A DNA stretch of 34,061 nucleotides. Origin: Vicinamibacteria bacterium (GTDB lineage: Bacteria > Acidobacteriota > Vicinamibacteria > Vicinamibacterales > UBA8438). The stretch is taken from NCBI GenBank assembly GCA_022821235.1, contig JAJEEA010000130.1, positions 1 through 34,061 of the forward strand, written 5' to 3'. The translations under genes and the position numbers were made by a program. The notes below the pieces were generated by a model. It saw only the letters and a program-made list of their open reading frames with translations. It did no database searches and was not told the DNA's origin. Each line of letters starts with the position of its first letter. Positions within the stretch are counted from its first letter, which is position 1. This document shows positions 1 through 7,977 of the stretch, in pieces.

Positions 1-550
1 CTCCCCACTGCGCCAGGCCGAGCAGCAGCACCGCGCCGGCCGCCCCGCCGAGCGCCCGGCGCGCCATCGGCCGCCCGGCCGCGGCGGCGATGCTCCCCCA
101 CGCCCAGCGCGCCACCAGGTAGAGGCCCAGAGGGGCCAGAATCACCCCCGCGACGAACCCCGCCTTGAGCCAGGGGTCGGCCACGAAGGCGAACATCGCA
201 CCCACCTTCGGCACGTGCTGGAGGTCCCAGTACAGGTTCACCTCGCGGCCGTAGAGGGCGGCGACGGTCACCTCGACGTACCGCCCCCCCGCCAGCGCCA
301 GCCAGCCGAGGGCCAGCCAGCCCACCGCGGCGCGCGGGGGGCGCCGCCCCCACGCGTGCAGGGCCACGAGGAGGAGCACGCCGGCCGCCGCCTCCGCCGA
401 CAGGTCGCGGTTGAACCGCACGCCGAGGGTCGGCCAGACGTTGGCGAACGTGAGGGAGAGGTTCACCAGCAGGAGGGCCGCGCAGGGGGCCGCGACGCGG
501 CGCACCGCGGCCAGCCGCGCTCCGCCCCACCCCGGCACGTCGATGGTCAT
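1..550 (-). CDS. Polytopic membrane protein, C-terminus cut by window edge
   Basis: An open frame runs from an ATG at 550 (minus strand) off the left edge, giving the first 183 residues. At least three or four hydrophobic stretches are visible, roughly residues 18-32, 50-62, 70-85 and 128-150. Between them lies a soluble segment containing 'ALYGREVNLYWDLQHVPKV'. That layout and segment recall the N-terminal membrane part of sulfatase/alkaline-phosphatase-superfamily membrane enzymes that modify lipids or polysaccharides. The catalytic domain would lie outside the window, so this is a resemblance only. It lies 148 bp downstream of the DoxX gene on the same strand and may be co-transcribed with it. 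Start choice is by frame; no strong Shine-Dalgarno is seen. Confidence 0.6.
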   Translation of the reverse strand, partial: MTIDVPGWGGARLAAVRRVAAPCAALLLVNLSLTFANVWPTLGVRFNRDLSAEAAAGVLLLVALHAWGRRPPRAAVGWLALGWLALAGGRYVEVTVAALYGREVNLYWDLQHVPKVGAMFAFVADPWLKAGFVAGVILAPLGLYLVARWAWGSIAAAAGRPMARRALGGAAGAVLLLGLAQWG

Positions 551-698
551 CGCTGTCGCGCGCCGGCAACTCCCGGCCGGCGGCCCCCGGCCGCCTCGGG
601 TCGCCCCTTCCGACCGGGTACCTCCGGCCGAGGCGCCGCCGCCATCCACGAGAGCCGCCCCGGCCGGTCCTGCAGAAGCGGTTCCACGACGCAGGCTT

Positions 699-1130
699 CT
701 AGCGGTCCAACGAGTACGGCAACCCCCGGGCGCCGACCGCGAGCGCGGCCAGTCCGCCCACCACCGGCAGCGCGTAGCCGTTGGTCAGGTACTCGGACGA
801 GAACAGGAGGCCCATGGCGAAGTGGAAGTTGAGGATCATGAACAGCGCCGCCAACGCCGCCAGCCGCAACCGGTACCCCGCCACCAGGGCCAGCCCGGTG
901 GTCACTTCGCCCAGCAGCACGAGACGGGCGAGGACCGGGTGGAGGGGCATCGCGAACCAGTCGATGTAGAGCTTGCTGATCGCCGGCGCCGGTCCCCACC
1001 AGTTGCGGAGCTCGTTCTCGAGGAGGCTGCTGTCGGCCGCCCAGTCGAGCTTGCCGAGACCCATGGAGATCAGGAAGATCCCCAGGACCATCGAGAGCAG
1101 CCGAAGTCCGTTGGCGCTTGCACTTGGCAT
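699..1130 (-). CDS. DoxX-family membrane protein
   Basis: This 143-residue protein has four predicted transmembrane helices (about 9-25, 62-85, 87-107 and 116-133). It has the DoxX-like pattern of a GxGKL-type motif near the first helix ('SMGLGKLDW') and a Gly/Glu-containing second helix ('LGEVTTGLALVAGY'). Length fits the DoxX/SURF4-like family, whose members are small inner-membrane proteins often linked to redox or thiosulfate metabolism; most have no defined function. The gene is transcribed away from the FkbM methyltransferase gene, with 48 bp between the two starts. Downstream on the same strand lies the cut membrane protein at the window edge. Confidence 0.8.
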   Translation of the reverse strand: MPSASANGLRLLSMVLGIFLISMGLGKLDWAADSSLLENELRNWWGPAPAISKLYIDWFAMPLHPVLARLVLLGEVTTGLALVAGYRLRLAALAALFMILNFHFAMGLLFSSEYLTNGYALPVVGGLAALAVGARGLPYSLDR

Positions 1131-1178
1131 CTTGCAGCCATTGTAACCGCGTCCCGGTCCGGCGCAGAATGCACCGCC

Positions 1179-1934
1179 ATGCAGCCATCGCGCACGAGTC
1201 GCGTCTACGGCCTGGCCCGGTCACTCGCCGTCTATCACGCGATTCCCCTGCGCCAGCGCCGGCTGCGGCGCCTCTACGCGGCCTTCGCCGGCCCCCGCGA
1301 CCTCGTCTTCGACGTCGGGGCCCACGCCGGCAACCGGACCCGCGCCCTCGCCGCCCTCGGCTGCCGGGTCGTGTCGCTGGAGCCGCAGCCGGACTTCGCG
1401 AGGCTGCTCCGCTTCCTGTTCGGCCGACATCCGCGGGTCTCGGTTCTCGAAGCCGCCGTGGGCGACCACGCGGGCGTCGCGACGCTGTCGATCAGCGACC
1501 GGACCCCGACGATGACCACCCTGGCCGCCGCGTGGCGCGCGGCCCGAGAGGAGGACCCGGTGTTCAGCGGCGTGCGGTGGAACCGCCGCATCGAGGTGGA
1601 GATGGTCACCCTCGACGCGCTCATCGCGCGCTTCGGCCTGCCCGCGTTCGTGAAGATCGACGTGGAGGGGGCGGAGCCGGCGGTGCTCGCCGGGCTCACC
1701 CGCCCCGTCCCCGCGCTGTCGTTCGAGTACCTTCCCGGCACCCTCGACTACACGCGCGCCTGCGTCGACCGGCTGCGGGCCCTGGGCGCGTACCGCTTCA
1801 ACTGGTCGGTGGGCGAGACCTACGAGCTTGCCGCCGCCGGCTGGGTGGACGGTGGCGCCCTGCTGGACGGCCTCCGCGCCGGCCCCGCCCGACGCCGGTC
1901 GGGAGACGTCTACGCGCGGCTGGGAGCGGCGTGA
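1179..1934 (+). CDS. FkbM-family SAM-dependent methyltransferase
   Basis: This 251-residue protein has the FkbM signature. The SAM-binding motif I is 'VFDVGAHAGNRTRAL' (about residues 43-57), followed by an acidic residue after strand 2 ('SLEPQ', E68). The family hallmark 'KIDVEGAE' sits at residues 159-166. FkbM enzymes O-methylate sugars, polyketides or other small hydroxyl-bearing molecules in the cytoplasm, which fits a cluster containing a glycosyltransferase. The frame stays open far upstream (to 411), but the extension is low-complexity antisense of other genes. The ATG at 1179 gives a normal family length and lies just past the divergent DoxX start. The substrate cannot be told from sequence. 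Confidence 0.85.
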   Translation: MQPSRTSRVYGLARSLAVYHAIPLRQRRLRRLYAAFAGPRDLVFDVGAHAGNRTRALAALGCRVVSLEPQPDFARLLRFLFGRHPRVSVLEAAVGDHAGVATLSISDRTPTMTTLAAAWRAAREEDPVFSGVRWNRRIEVEMVTLDALIARFGLPAFVKIDVEGAEPAVLAGLTRPVPALSFEYLPGTLDYTRACVDRLRALGAYRFNWSVGETYELAAAGWVDGGALLDGLRAGPARRRSGDVYARLGAA

Positions 1935-1953
1935 CCGAGCCGGTCGCCGCGGC

Positions 1954-2006
1954 GGATGCTACCATGAAATCTCGACGGTAAGCGTCGAGATTTCATGGTA
2001 GCATCC
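1954..2006. promoter_or_regulatory. Perfect 24-bp inverted repeat before the AAA_14 gene
   Basis: Left arm 1954-1977 and right arm 1983-2006 are exact reverse complements, with a 5-nt loop (gtaag). The core of each arm is 'gctaccatgaaatctcgac' or its complement. The arms are much richer in A/T than the surroundings. The repeat ends 4 nt before the ATG of the ATPase at 2011, replacing the space where a Shine-Dalgarno would sit. It could be an operator, an RNA hairpin controlling translation of the ATPase, or a transposon-like end. It also lies 19 nt after the FkbM stop, so it could terminate that transcript. Confidence 0.8.
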
Positions 2007-2010
2007 CGCC

Positions 2011-3168
2011 ATGATCGACCGGACCGACCACGTCCGCACCGTCCGGCAACGGCTGAAGCAGTTTTCCGTGGTCGCCATTCTCGGACCACGCCAGATCGGC
2101 AAGACCACGCTGGCGCGGCAGGTCACCGAGGCCCACGCCGGGCGCACGCACCACCTGGACCTGGAGCATCCCGCCGACCTCAACCGGTTGCTCGACGACC
2201 CGATCCTCGTTCTGGGCGACCTGCGCGGTATCGTCGTGATCGACGAGGTGCAGCGCCGTCCCGATCTGTTCCCCGCCCTGCGCGTGCTCGCGGACCGGCG
2301 GCCCCGGCCGGCGCGCTTCCTCGTGCTCGGCAGCGCTTCGCCCGACCTGATCCGCCAGTCGTCCGAGTCGCTGGCCGGTCGAATCCACTACCACAGCCTC
2401 GGTGGGCTGGGCCTTCACGAGGTCGGCGCCAACCATCTCGACCGGCGCTGGCTGCGGGGCGGGTTCCCCGAGGCATGGCTGGCCCGGTCGAACCCAGCGG
2501 CTTTTCTGTGGATCGAGAACTTCGTGCGGACGTTCCTCGAACGCGACCTGCCAGCGCTCGGCGTACGCGTGCCGGGACCGACCCTGCGCCGATTCTGGAC
2601 GATGCTCGCCCACTGGCACGGGCAGATCTGGAACTCGTCGGAGTTCGCACGGTCGTTCGGTATCTCGGACGGCGCGGTGCGCCGTTATCTCGATCTCCTG
2701 ACCGGCGCGCTCGTGGTCCGTCAACTGCGGCCATGGCACGCGAACATCGCCAAGCGGCAGGTCCGAGCCCCGAAGATCTACCTCCGCGACACCGGCGTGC
2801 TGCATGCGCTGCTCGGCATCGCGGACAGGCGGTCCCTGAACACGCACCCGAAGTGCGGGGCCTCGTGGGAGGGGTTCGTGCTGGAGACCATCATCGACCG
2901 GCTGCGCCTGGGGGACGATCAGGTCCATTTCTGGGCGGCGCACACCGGTGCCGAGATGGATCTCCTGATCACCCGCGGGCGCCGCCGGATCGGCATCGAG
3001 ATCAAGCGCACCTCCACCCCGAGGGTCACGCGATCGATGCGCTCGGCCCTCGGCGACCTCGCGCTCTCGGAGGCTGTCGTCGTCCATGCCGGCGGAGACT
3101 CCTACCGGCTGGCTCACCGCGTGCGGGCCGTGGCCGCGCATCGGTTGGACGCCGATCTGGGAATCTGA
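2011..3168 (+). CDS. AAA_14 / DUF4143 ATP-binding protein
   Basis: This 385-residue protein has the two-part architecture of the AAA_14-DUF4143 family. The N-terminal ATPase has Walker A 'GPRQIGKTT' (residues 25-33), Walker B 'GIVVIDEVQRRPDLF' (about 73-87) and a sensor strand 'FLVLGSAS' (103-110). A middle region carries a winged-helix-like segment (about 208-235). The C-terminal DUF4143 region has 'RDTGVLHALLGI' (259-270), 'SWEGFV', and a D317...E330-x-K332 arrangement resembling a PD-(D/E)xK nuclease core. The family is widespread and mobile, and its role is not settled; toxin-like or defence roles have been suggested. The gene interrupts the biosynthetic set and is preceded directly by a long inverted repeat. 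I infer that it is a later insertion. Confidence 0.85.
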   Translation: MIDRTDHVRTVRQRLKQFSVVAILGPRQIGKTTLARQVTEAHAGRTHHLDLEHPADLNRLLDDPILVLGDLRGIVVIDEVQRRPDLFPALRVLADRRPRPARFLVLGSASPDLIRQSSESLAGRIHYHSLGGLGLHEVGANHLDRRWLRGGFPEAWLARSNPAAFLWIENFVRTFLERDLPALGVRVPGPTLRRFWTMLAHWHGQIWNSSEFARSFGISDGAVRRYLDLLTGALVVRQLRPWHANIAKRQVRAPKIYLRDTGVLHALLGIADRRSLNTHPKCGASWEGFVLETIIDRLRLGDDQVHFWAAHTGAEMDLLITRGRRRIGIEIKRTSTPRVTRSMRSALGDLALSEAVVVHAGGDSYRLAHRVRAVAAHRLDADLGI

Positions 3169-3231
3169 GCCCCGGTCGGTCCGGATGCGAGCGACCGCGC
3201 GCACGAACCGGCCGGCCGGCGGAGGGGGGAC

Positions 3232-4143
3232 ATGCCCGATTTCGATACCGCTGACGTGCGGCGGTACTACGACCGGAACACCGACAGCTTCGTCGCCCGC
3301 GGCGAAGGCGGCGCGGCCGGCGCGCTGCACCGGGCGGTGTGGGGGCCGGGCGTCGGCGACGCGGACGGCGCGGTCCACTACGTGGAGGACCGGCTTGCCG
3401 CCCGCCTGCGGGAAACCGCGGCCGGCGGACGGCAGGCGCACGTCGTCGACCTCGGTTGCGGGGTGGGAGGCAGCCTCTGCCACCTCGCGGCCCGACTGCC
3501 CGTACGCGGCACCGGGCTGACCCTGAGCCCCGTACAGGTGCGGCACGCGGAACGACGCATCCGCGAGGCGGGGTTGTCCGAACGCGTCCGTTGCGTCGAG
3601 GCCGACTACTGCGAGCCGCCGCCGGACCTGCCGCCGGCCGACCTCGCCTACGCGATCGAGTCGCTGGTGCACGGGCCCGACCCCGCCCGGTTCTTCGCCG
3701 CGTGCGCCCGCATCGTCCGGCCGGGGGGGCTTCTGGCCATCTGCGACGACTTCCTGCGGCCGGCCGAAGGGCCGGCGGCCCGGCGGACGGTCGCCCGGTT
3801 CCGGCGGGGGTGGCATCTCAACACCCTGCTCCATCCCCACGAGCTGCGCACCCTCGCGGCGCGGGCCGGGTTCGAGCACCTCTCCACCGACGACCTCACG
3901 CCGCACCTGCGGCTCGGACGCCCCCGCGACCGCGTGGCCGCGGTGTTCGTCGCACTCTGCGGATGGCTGCCCCTCGACCGGACGCGGTTCGGACACCTCG
4001 TGGGCGGAACCGCCCTGCAAACATGTCTGGCAAGGGGATGGATGGGATACGATCTCGCGCTGTTCCGGCGGACCGCGCTTACGAAAGCACCGCCCGCCCC
4101 GGCGCACGGCGCCGACACTCCCCCCGCCGGGCGGTCGGCCTGA
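3232..4143 (+). CDS. Class I SAM-dependent methyltransferase
   Basis: This 303-residue protein carries motif I 'VVDLGCGVGG' (71-80), an acidic/turn region after strand 2 ('GTGLTLSPVQVRHAERR'), motif II 'CVEADY', a post-motif segment 'ADLAYAIESLVHG' and motif III 'RIVRPGGLLAICDDF'. This pattern fits Methyltransf_11/25 enzymes acting on small molecules, such as those related to tocopherol or glycine/sarcosine methyltransferases. The N-terminal 'VRRYYDRNTDSF' is typical of that group. A purine-rich Shine-Dalgarno (ggaggggggac) lies immediately before the ATG. The creatininase-family gene follows after 73 bp on the same strand. The substrate is unknown; context suggests a tailoring step of the local pathway. 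Confidence 0.85.
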   Translation: MPDFDTADVRRYYDRNTDSFVARGEGGAAGALHRAVWGPGVGDADGAVHYVEDRLAARLRETAAGGRQAHVVDLGCGVGGSLCHLAARLPVRGTGLTLSPVQVRHAERRIREAGLSERVRCVEADYCEPPPDLPPADLAYAIESLVHGPDPARFFAACARIVRPGGLLAICDDFLRPAEGPAARRTVARFRRGWHLNTLLHPHELRTLAARAGFEHLSTDDLTPHLRLGRPRDRVAAVFVALCGWLPLDRTRFGHLVGGTALQTCLARGWMGYDLALFRRTALTKAPPAPAHGADTPPAGRSA

Positions 4144-4216
4144 GCGCGCCCGGGCGGGCGGCCGCCTTCACCCGGGGCGGTGCCCCGGCCGTCAGGGGTC
4201 CAGCGGACCAAGTTCG

Positions 4217-5017
4217 ATGTCGTCAGACGATCCCATCCGCTACTGGCAGGACCTCACCACCATCGAGGCGGCGGGACTCGCCTCGCTGGATCCGGTGGTC
4301 GTGTTGCCGGCGGCCGCGATCGAGCAGCACGGGCCCCATCTGCCGCTCTCCACCGATCTCGTGATCGGACTCGGGCTGCTGGCCGAGGCGTTCCGCCGGC
4401 TCCCGCCGGATCTCCCGGTCCTGGCGCTGCCGCCGCAGGCCGTCGGCGCGAGCGGCGAGCACCGCCGCTTCGCGGGCACCCTCAGCCTGACTCCCGAGCT
4501 GCTCATCGAGTCGATGGTCCGGACCGGCGCGGCGATCCGCCAGGTCGGCGTGCGCCGCCTCGTGGTCTCCAACAGCCACGGCGGCAACGTGTCGGCGATC
4601 GACATCGCGGCGCTCCGGCTGCGGGAAGAGCACGGCCTGCTGGTGGTCAAGACGAGCTGGTTCGATGGTCCGCGCCCCGACGCCGGCCTCCCGGACGAGG
4701 AATGGCGCCACGGACTGCACGGCGGCGCCGTCGAGACCGCGATGATGCGGCATCTCCGGCCCGATCTCGTCCGCCTCGACGCCGTGCGGCGATTCCCGTC
4801 GCTGGACGAGGAGTTGAGCGGTACGATCGAGCGGGTCTCGGCCGAGGAGGGCACGTCGTTCGCCTGGCTCGCCGGCGACCTCAACCGGCAGGGGGTCACC
4901 GGCGACGCGACGCTGGGCACGGACGAGCTCGGCGCGCGGCTGGTCGCGCACTACGGACGGCTGCTCGCCGAGGTGATACGGGATGCCCGCCGTTTTCCGC
5001 TGGACCGGCTGGCATGA
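4217..5017 (+). CDS. Creatininase-family amidohydrolase (ArfB/MftE-like fold)
   Basis: This 266-residue protein has the full creatininase metal-site pattern: 'IEQHGPHLPLSTD' (E36, H38, D47), 'SNSHGGN' (H121) and 'GGAVETAMM' (E173). The family binds two metal ions and hydrolyses cyclic or formyl amides. Members include creatininase, the archaeal flavin enzyme ArfB (FAPy deformylase) and the mycofactocin peptidase MftE. A GTP cyclohydrolase II homologue and a RibD-type reductase lie within 2 kb, so a pyrimidine formamide or another pterin/flavin precursor is a plausible substrate. That is inference from context; creatinine degradation is unlikely because no other gene of that pathway is visible. 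Confidence 0.85.
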   Translation: MSSDDPIRYWQDLTTIEAAGLASLDPVVVLPAAAIEQHGPHLPLSTDLVIGLGLLAEAFRRLPPDLPVLALPPQAVGASGEHRRFAGTLSLTPELLIESMVRTGAAIRQVGVRRLVVSNSHGGNVSAIDIAALRLREEHGLLVVKTSWFDGPRPDAGLPDEEWRHGLHGGAVETAMMRHLRPDLVRLDAVRRFPSLDEELSGTIERVSAEEGTSFAWLAGDLNRQGVTGDATLGTDELGARLVAHYGRLLAEVIRDARRFPLDRLA

Positions 5018-5060
5018 CCCAAGGCCCTGAACGCCGCACCGCGGCGAACCGGAACGACAG

Positions 5061-5528
5061 ATGAGCGAGCTCGCGATCCGGAAGGCGACTCTCGGCGACC
5101 TGGACACGATCGTCGACTTCAACGCCCGCCTCGCCGACGAGAGCGAGGGCATGCTCCTCGATCGCGGCACCCTGCGCCACGGGGTGCGGAAGCTGCTGTC
5201 GGACCCGGCGCGCGGCGCCTACCACGTCGCGTGCGCCGACGGCGGCGTCGTCGGCCAGATGATGCACTCGCACGAGTGGAGCGACTGGCGCAACGGCGAC
5301 ATCTGGTGGATCCAGAGCGTGTACGTGCACCCCGGCCACCGGCGCCGGGGCGTCTGCCGCGCGCTGTACGAGCACCTGAAGGCGCTGGCCGCCGCCGATC
5401 CCGGCGTGGTGGGGCTGAGGCTCTACGTGGAACGCGAGAACGCGGTCGCCCAGGCCACCTACGCCGGCCTGGGCATGCGGATGGCCGGCTACCTGGTGAT
5501 GCAGGACCTGTTCGAGGCGGCCGACTGA
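5061..5528 (+). CDS. GNAT-family N-acetyltransferase
   Basis: This 155-residue protein spans a whole GNAT domain. Strand 4 and the acetyl-CoA pyrophosphate loop are visible as 'IQSVYVHPGHRRRGVCRALY' (about 86-105), with the R/Q-x-x-G-x-G/A signature as 'RRRGVC'. It is followed by 'LRLYVERENAVAQATYAGLG', the usual strand-5/helix-4 region. It would acetylate an amine on a small molecule or protein using acetyl-CoA. It is the last gene of the plus-strand run that begins with the methyltransferase at 3232, 43 bp after the creatininase gene, and it is followed by a stem-loop at 5554-5588. The substrate is unknown. Confidence 0.85.
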   Translation: MSELAIRKATLGDLDTIVDFNARLADESEGMLLDRGTLRHGVRKLLSDPARGAYHVACADGGVVGQMMHSHEWSDWRNGDIWWIQSVYVHPGHRRRGVCRALYEHLKALAAADPGVVGLRLYVERENAVAQATYAGLGMRMAGYLVMQDLFEAAD

Positions 5529-5553
5529 CCGCGCCGGACCCGAGCCTGCCCGC

Positions 5554-5588
5554 CAGGAGTCTGCGCCGTGGAACGGTGCAGACTCCTG
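5554..5588. terminator. Stem-loop between converging genes
   Basis: Arms 5554-5564 (caggagtctgc) and 5578-5588 (gcagactcctg) are exact reverse complements with a 13-nt loop. The hairpin lies between the 3' ends of the GNAT gene (plus) and the GTP cyclohydrolase gene (minus). It could serve as a transcription end for both. No T-tract follows on either strand, so intrinsic termination is not certain. Confidence 0.5.
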
Positions 5589-5635
5589 CAGAGTTGGTTG
5601 CGCGGCGAGCGGAACCGCAGGCGACGCTCTCCGGG

Positions 5636-6763
5636 CTAGTCCGGACTCCGCGCGCCCGCGAGCATGTCGGTGAGCCAGTGGCCGGCCCGGTCGACCTTGG
5701 CCTTGACGTAGGGCAGATTGTGGCGGTTCAGGGTGCCGAACAGCGGCTTGCGGTCGACCACGTCGATGCCCTCGTCGCGCAGCGCCGCGACCTTGTGCGG
5801 GTTGTTGGTCAGCAGCAGGACCCGGTCGACGCCAATGTGCCGGAGCATCTCGACGGCGGCGCGGTAGCCCCGCTCGTCGTCGCCGAACCCCAGCACCTCG
5901 TCGGCGTCCACGGTGTCGAGGCCCGTATGCTGCAGGGAATAGGCGCGCATCTTGTTGCCGAGCCCGATGCCGCGCCCCTCCTGGGCGAGGTAGAGCAGCA
6001 CCCCGCCGCCGCCGGCGGTGAAGACGCGCAGGCTCCCGCGCAACTGCTCGCCGCAGTCGCAGCGGAGGCTGCCGAAGAGGTCGCCGGTGAGGCAGGCGGA
6101 ATGCAGCCGCACCGGCAGCGGGTCCGGCCACTTCGCGGGGTCGCCAATCAGGACCGCGACGTGCTCGCGGAAGCTGTTCCCCTCGCGGAACACCATGAAG
6201 CGGGCGTCCTCGGCGTGCTCCAGGGGCACGGGACCGTCGCTCACGTGGGTGACCTCGACGCGCTCGTCGGCGGCGAGGGCCTCGACCTGCGCCGTGGTCA
6301 CGGAGAGGATCTCGCCGCTGGCCAACCCCTCGCCGAGCCCGCCCGCTCCCCGTCCGTTCACCGACACGCCGATGATCGCGGGCAGCAGCCCCGCCAGCCG
6401 GGCCAGCGTCAGCCCACTCGACTCCGGCGTGGTGGCCGGCCGGGGATCGAGAGCCGGCGCGTCGAACCGGCCCGCCGCGATGCACAGACGGAGGATCTGC
6501 TCGGGCTGCGTCGCCCCGTTCAGCCCGAAGCTCACGTCCCGAGAAGGACCGCCATTGCCGAGGCCCATCGCGTGCGCCCGGTGATGGGTCACCACGACGC
6601 GCGGCGCGGTGTCGAGCCGGCCCAGGGTCTCGAGGGTGCGCTGTTTCAGCGTGTCCACCGTCGCCAGCAGGACGCCGGCTTCGCTCCCGGCCTCGGAGGA
6701 TCCGCTGACGTAGAGGGGCCGTCCCTGTCGAAGGTCGAACAACCCGCGTTCGGCGTCGTACAT
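5636..6763 (-). CDS. ribA: GTP cyclohydrolase II with degenerate N-terminal DHBP-synthase-like domain
   Basis: The C-terminal half (about residues 175-375) is a well-conserved GTP cyclohydrolase II. It has zinc ligands in C224-x10-C235-x-C237 ('CLTGDLFGSLRCDCG'), the loop 'QEGRGIGLGNKMRAY', the catalytic arginine region 'GDDERGY' (R298) and 'LLLTNNPHK'. This enzyme opens GTP to formate and a diaminopyrimidine, the first step of riboflavin-type pathways. The first ~170 residues resemble a DHBP-synthase fold but lack its acidic active-site signature, as in some alphaproteobacterial RibA proteins. The ATG at 6763 is chosen; the frame is open to 6916 but that would run into the divergent reductase gene. 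It may be the housekeeping RibA or a pathway-dedicated copy. The start spacing and the RibD-type partner suggest the two genes work together. Confidence 0.88.
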   Translation of the reverse strand: MYDAERGLFDLRQGRPLYVSGSSEAGSEAGVLLATVDTLKQRTLETLGRLDTAPRVVVTHHRAHAMGLGNGGPSRDVSFGLNGATQPEQILRLCIAAGRFDAPALDPRPATTPESSGLTLARLAGLLPAIIGVSVNGRGAGGLGEGLASGEILSVTTAQVEALAADERVEVTHVSDGPVPLEHAEDARFMVFREGNSFREHVAVLIGDPAKWPDPLPVRLHSACLTGDLFGSLRCDCGEQLRGSLRVFTAGGGGVLLYLAQEGRGIGLGNKMRAYSLQHTGLDTVDADEVLGFGDDERGYRAAVEMLRHIGVDRVLLLTNNPHKVAALRDEGIDVVDRKPLFGTLNRHNLPYVKAKVDRAGHWLTDMLAGARSPD

Positions 6764-6836
6764 GCTTCGAACCACTTCTTGTCGCCCACGCCCTGATGAA
6801 GTGACGGGCCTCGGGTGACGATGGAGGACCGGACCG

Positions 6837-7691
6837 TTGCCGCCACTCATGACCGAAGACACCGCCTGGAGACTGCTGCGCGCAGTGCCTCGCGACGAGA
6901 GTGCGACGAACCGCACCGTTCCGGACGATCATAATGCAAGAGGCGGGGTACGGCTGCACGTCGACCCGGAAGGCGCCTGGCGAACCTCGGCCCCACCGAG
7001 CGACGCCGCCCGAGATCTCCTCGACCTGTACCTGCCGCTGCAGCTCGACCCCGGGCTCGTCATCGGCCAGATCGGCCAGAGCCTGGACGGCCGCATCGCC
7101 ACCGAGCAGGGGCACTCGCACTACATCACCGGCCCCGCCGACATCCGCCGCCTCCACCGCCTGCGGGCCCTCGTCGACGCCGTCGTCGTGGGCGCCGGGA
7201 CCGTGGCCGCCGACGACCCCCGCCTCACCGTGCGGGAGGTCGAGGGCGGGAACCCCGTACGCGTCGTCCTCGACCCGAGCGGCCGCCTCGGGGCCGACCG
7301 CGCGGTGTTCCGCGACGGGGCGGCGCGGACCGTGATCGTTCGCCGCGCGCCGCCCGGAAGCTCCGGCGGCTGGTCGAAGCCGGACCTCCTGGAGCTGCCC
7401 GCCGACCCGGCGTCCGCCGACGGCAGCCTCGCCCCGTCCGCTATCGTCGCCGGCCTGCGCGCGCGGGGCCTGTCGCGGATTCTCGTCGAGGGCGGCGGGG
7501 TGACCGTCTCGCGCTTCCTCGGCGCCGGCGTGCTGACCCGGCTGCACGTCGCCGTCGCGCCCCTGCTGATCGGATCGGGCCGGCACGCCCTCACCCTGCC
7601 GCCCGTCCCGTCCCTCGACCGCGCCCTGCGCCCGCCGTGCCGGCGCTTCCGGCTCGGCGACGACCTGCTGTTCGACCTCGACCTGCGCTGA
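6837..7691 (+). CDS. RibD C-terminal-type (DHFR-like) pyrimidine reductase
   Basis: This protein of about 284 residues is a stand-alone RibD_C domain with an N-terminal extension of about 70 residues. Visible family motifs are 'GQIGQSLDGRIATEQG', 'ITGPADIRRLHRLRALVDAV', 'VGAGTVAADDPRLTVR' and the C-terminal 'RILVEGGGVTVSRFL'. RibD_C enzymes use NAD(P)H to reduce the ribosylamino group of 2,5-diamino-6-ribosylaminopyrimidinone phosphate or its deaminated form. No RibD deaminase domain is attached, as in archaeal ArfC or fungal Rib7. A GGAGG at 6823-6827 sits 9 nt before a TTG at 6837; an ATG at 6849 is the alternative start. It is transcribed away from the GTP cyclohydrolase II gene, 73 bp apart, probably with shared control. 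No FMN riboswitch is seen in the gap. Confidence 0.85.
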   Translation: MPPLMTEDTAWRLLRAVPRDESATNRTVPDDHNARGGVRLHVDPEGAWRTSAPPSDAARDLLDLYLPLQLDPGLVIGQIGQSLDGRIATEQGHSHYITGPADIRRLHRLRALVDAVVVGAGTVAADDPRLTVREVEGGNPVRVVLDPSGRLGADRAVFRDGAARTVIVRRAPPGSSGGWSKPDLLELPADPASADGSLAPSAIVAGLRARGLSRILVEGGGVTVSRFLGAGVLTRLHVAVAPLLIGSGRHALTLPPVPSLDRALRPPCRRFRLGDDLLFDLDLR

Positions 7692-7977
7692 CTCGCGGGT
7701 TCCCCCGCGCCGCACCGCATGAGCGCGGCGCCATCGGGCGGTTGGACTCGATCGGCGCCCGATCGACCGACGCCGGCCGACCCGACGCTCACACGTCGCA
7801 CCCCGTGGCGCGGCGCCGCCGGGTGGTGCGACCCGCCCCGCGCCGGCAGCCCCCCGTGCCGCCGCCTTGGTCGACCGGGGCCTCTGCCGCCCCAACCACC
7901 TTACGCTGATGCACCGAACGAAACGGTCACGCGCCCGCCTGACGACCTCGGTGCGTCGCGCCCGGAAGAGGACGGCC

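Noticed and set aside
411-1178. Upstream extension of the FkbM reading frame
   Set aside because: It runs antisense through the DoxX gene and the membrane protein, has no domain, and would make the enzyme twice the normal size.
1993-4107. Long minus-strand open frame (704 codons) opposite the ATPase and methyltransferase genes
   Set aside because: Its product is low-complexity Arg/Pro/Gly/His-rich and matches no family; the plus-strand genes on the same bases have clear domains. It is an effect of high GC.
6764-6836. Possible FMN riboswitch between the GTP cyclohydrolase II and RibD_C genes
   Set aside because: The gap is only 73 bp and shows none of the conserved FMN riboswitch core; it is too short for one.
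4896-7895. 999-codon minus-strand open frame
   Set aside because: It crosses GNAT, GTP cyclohydrolase and reductase genes in another frame and is Arg/Gly-rich throughout. The real minus-strand gene here is in a different frame.
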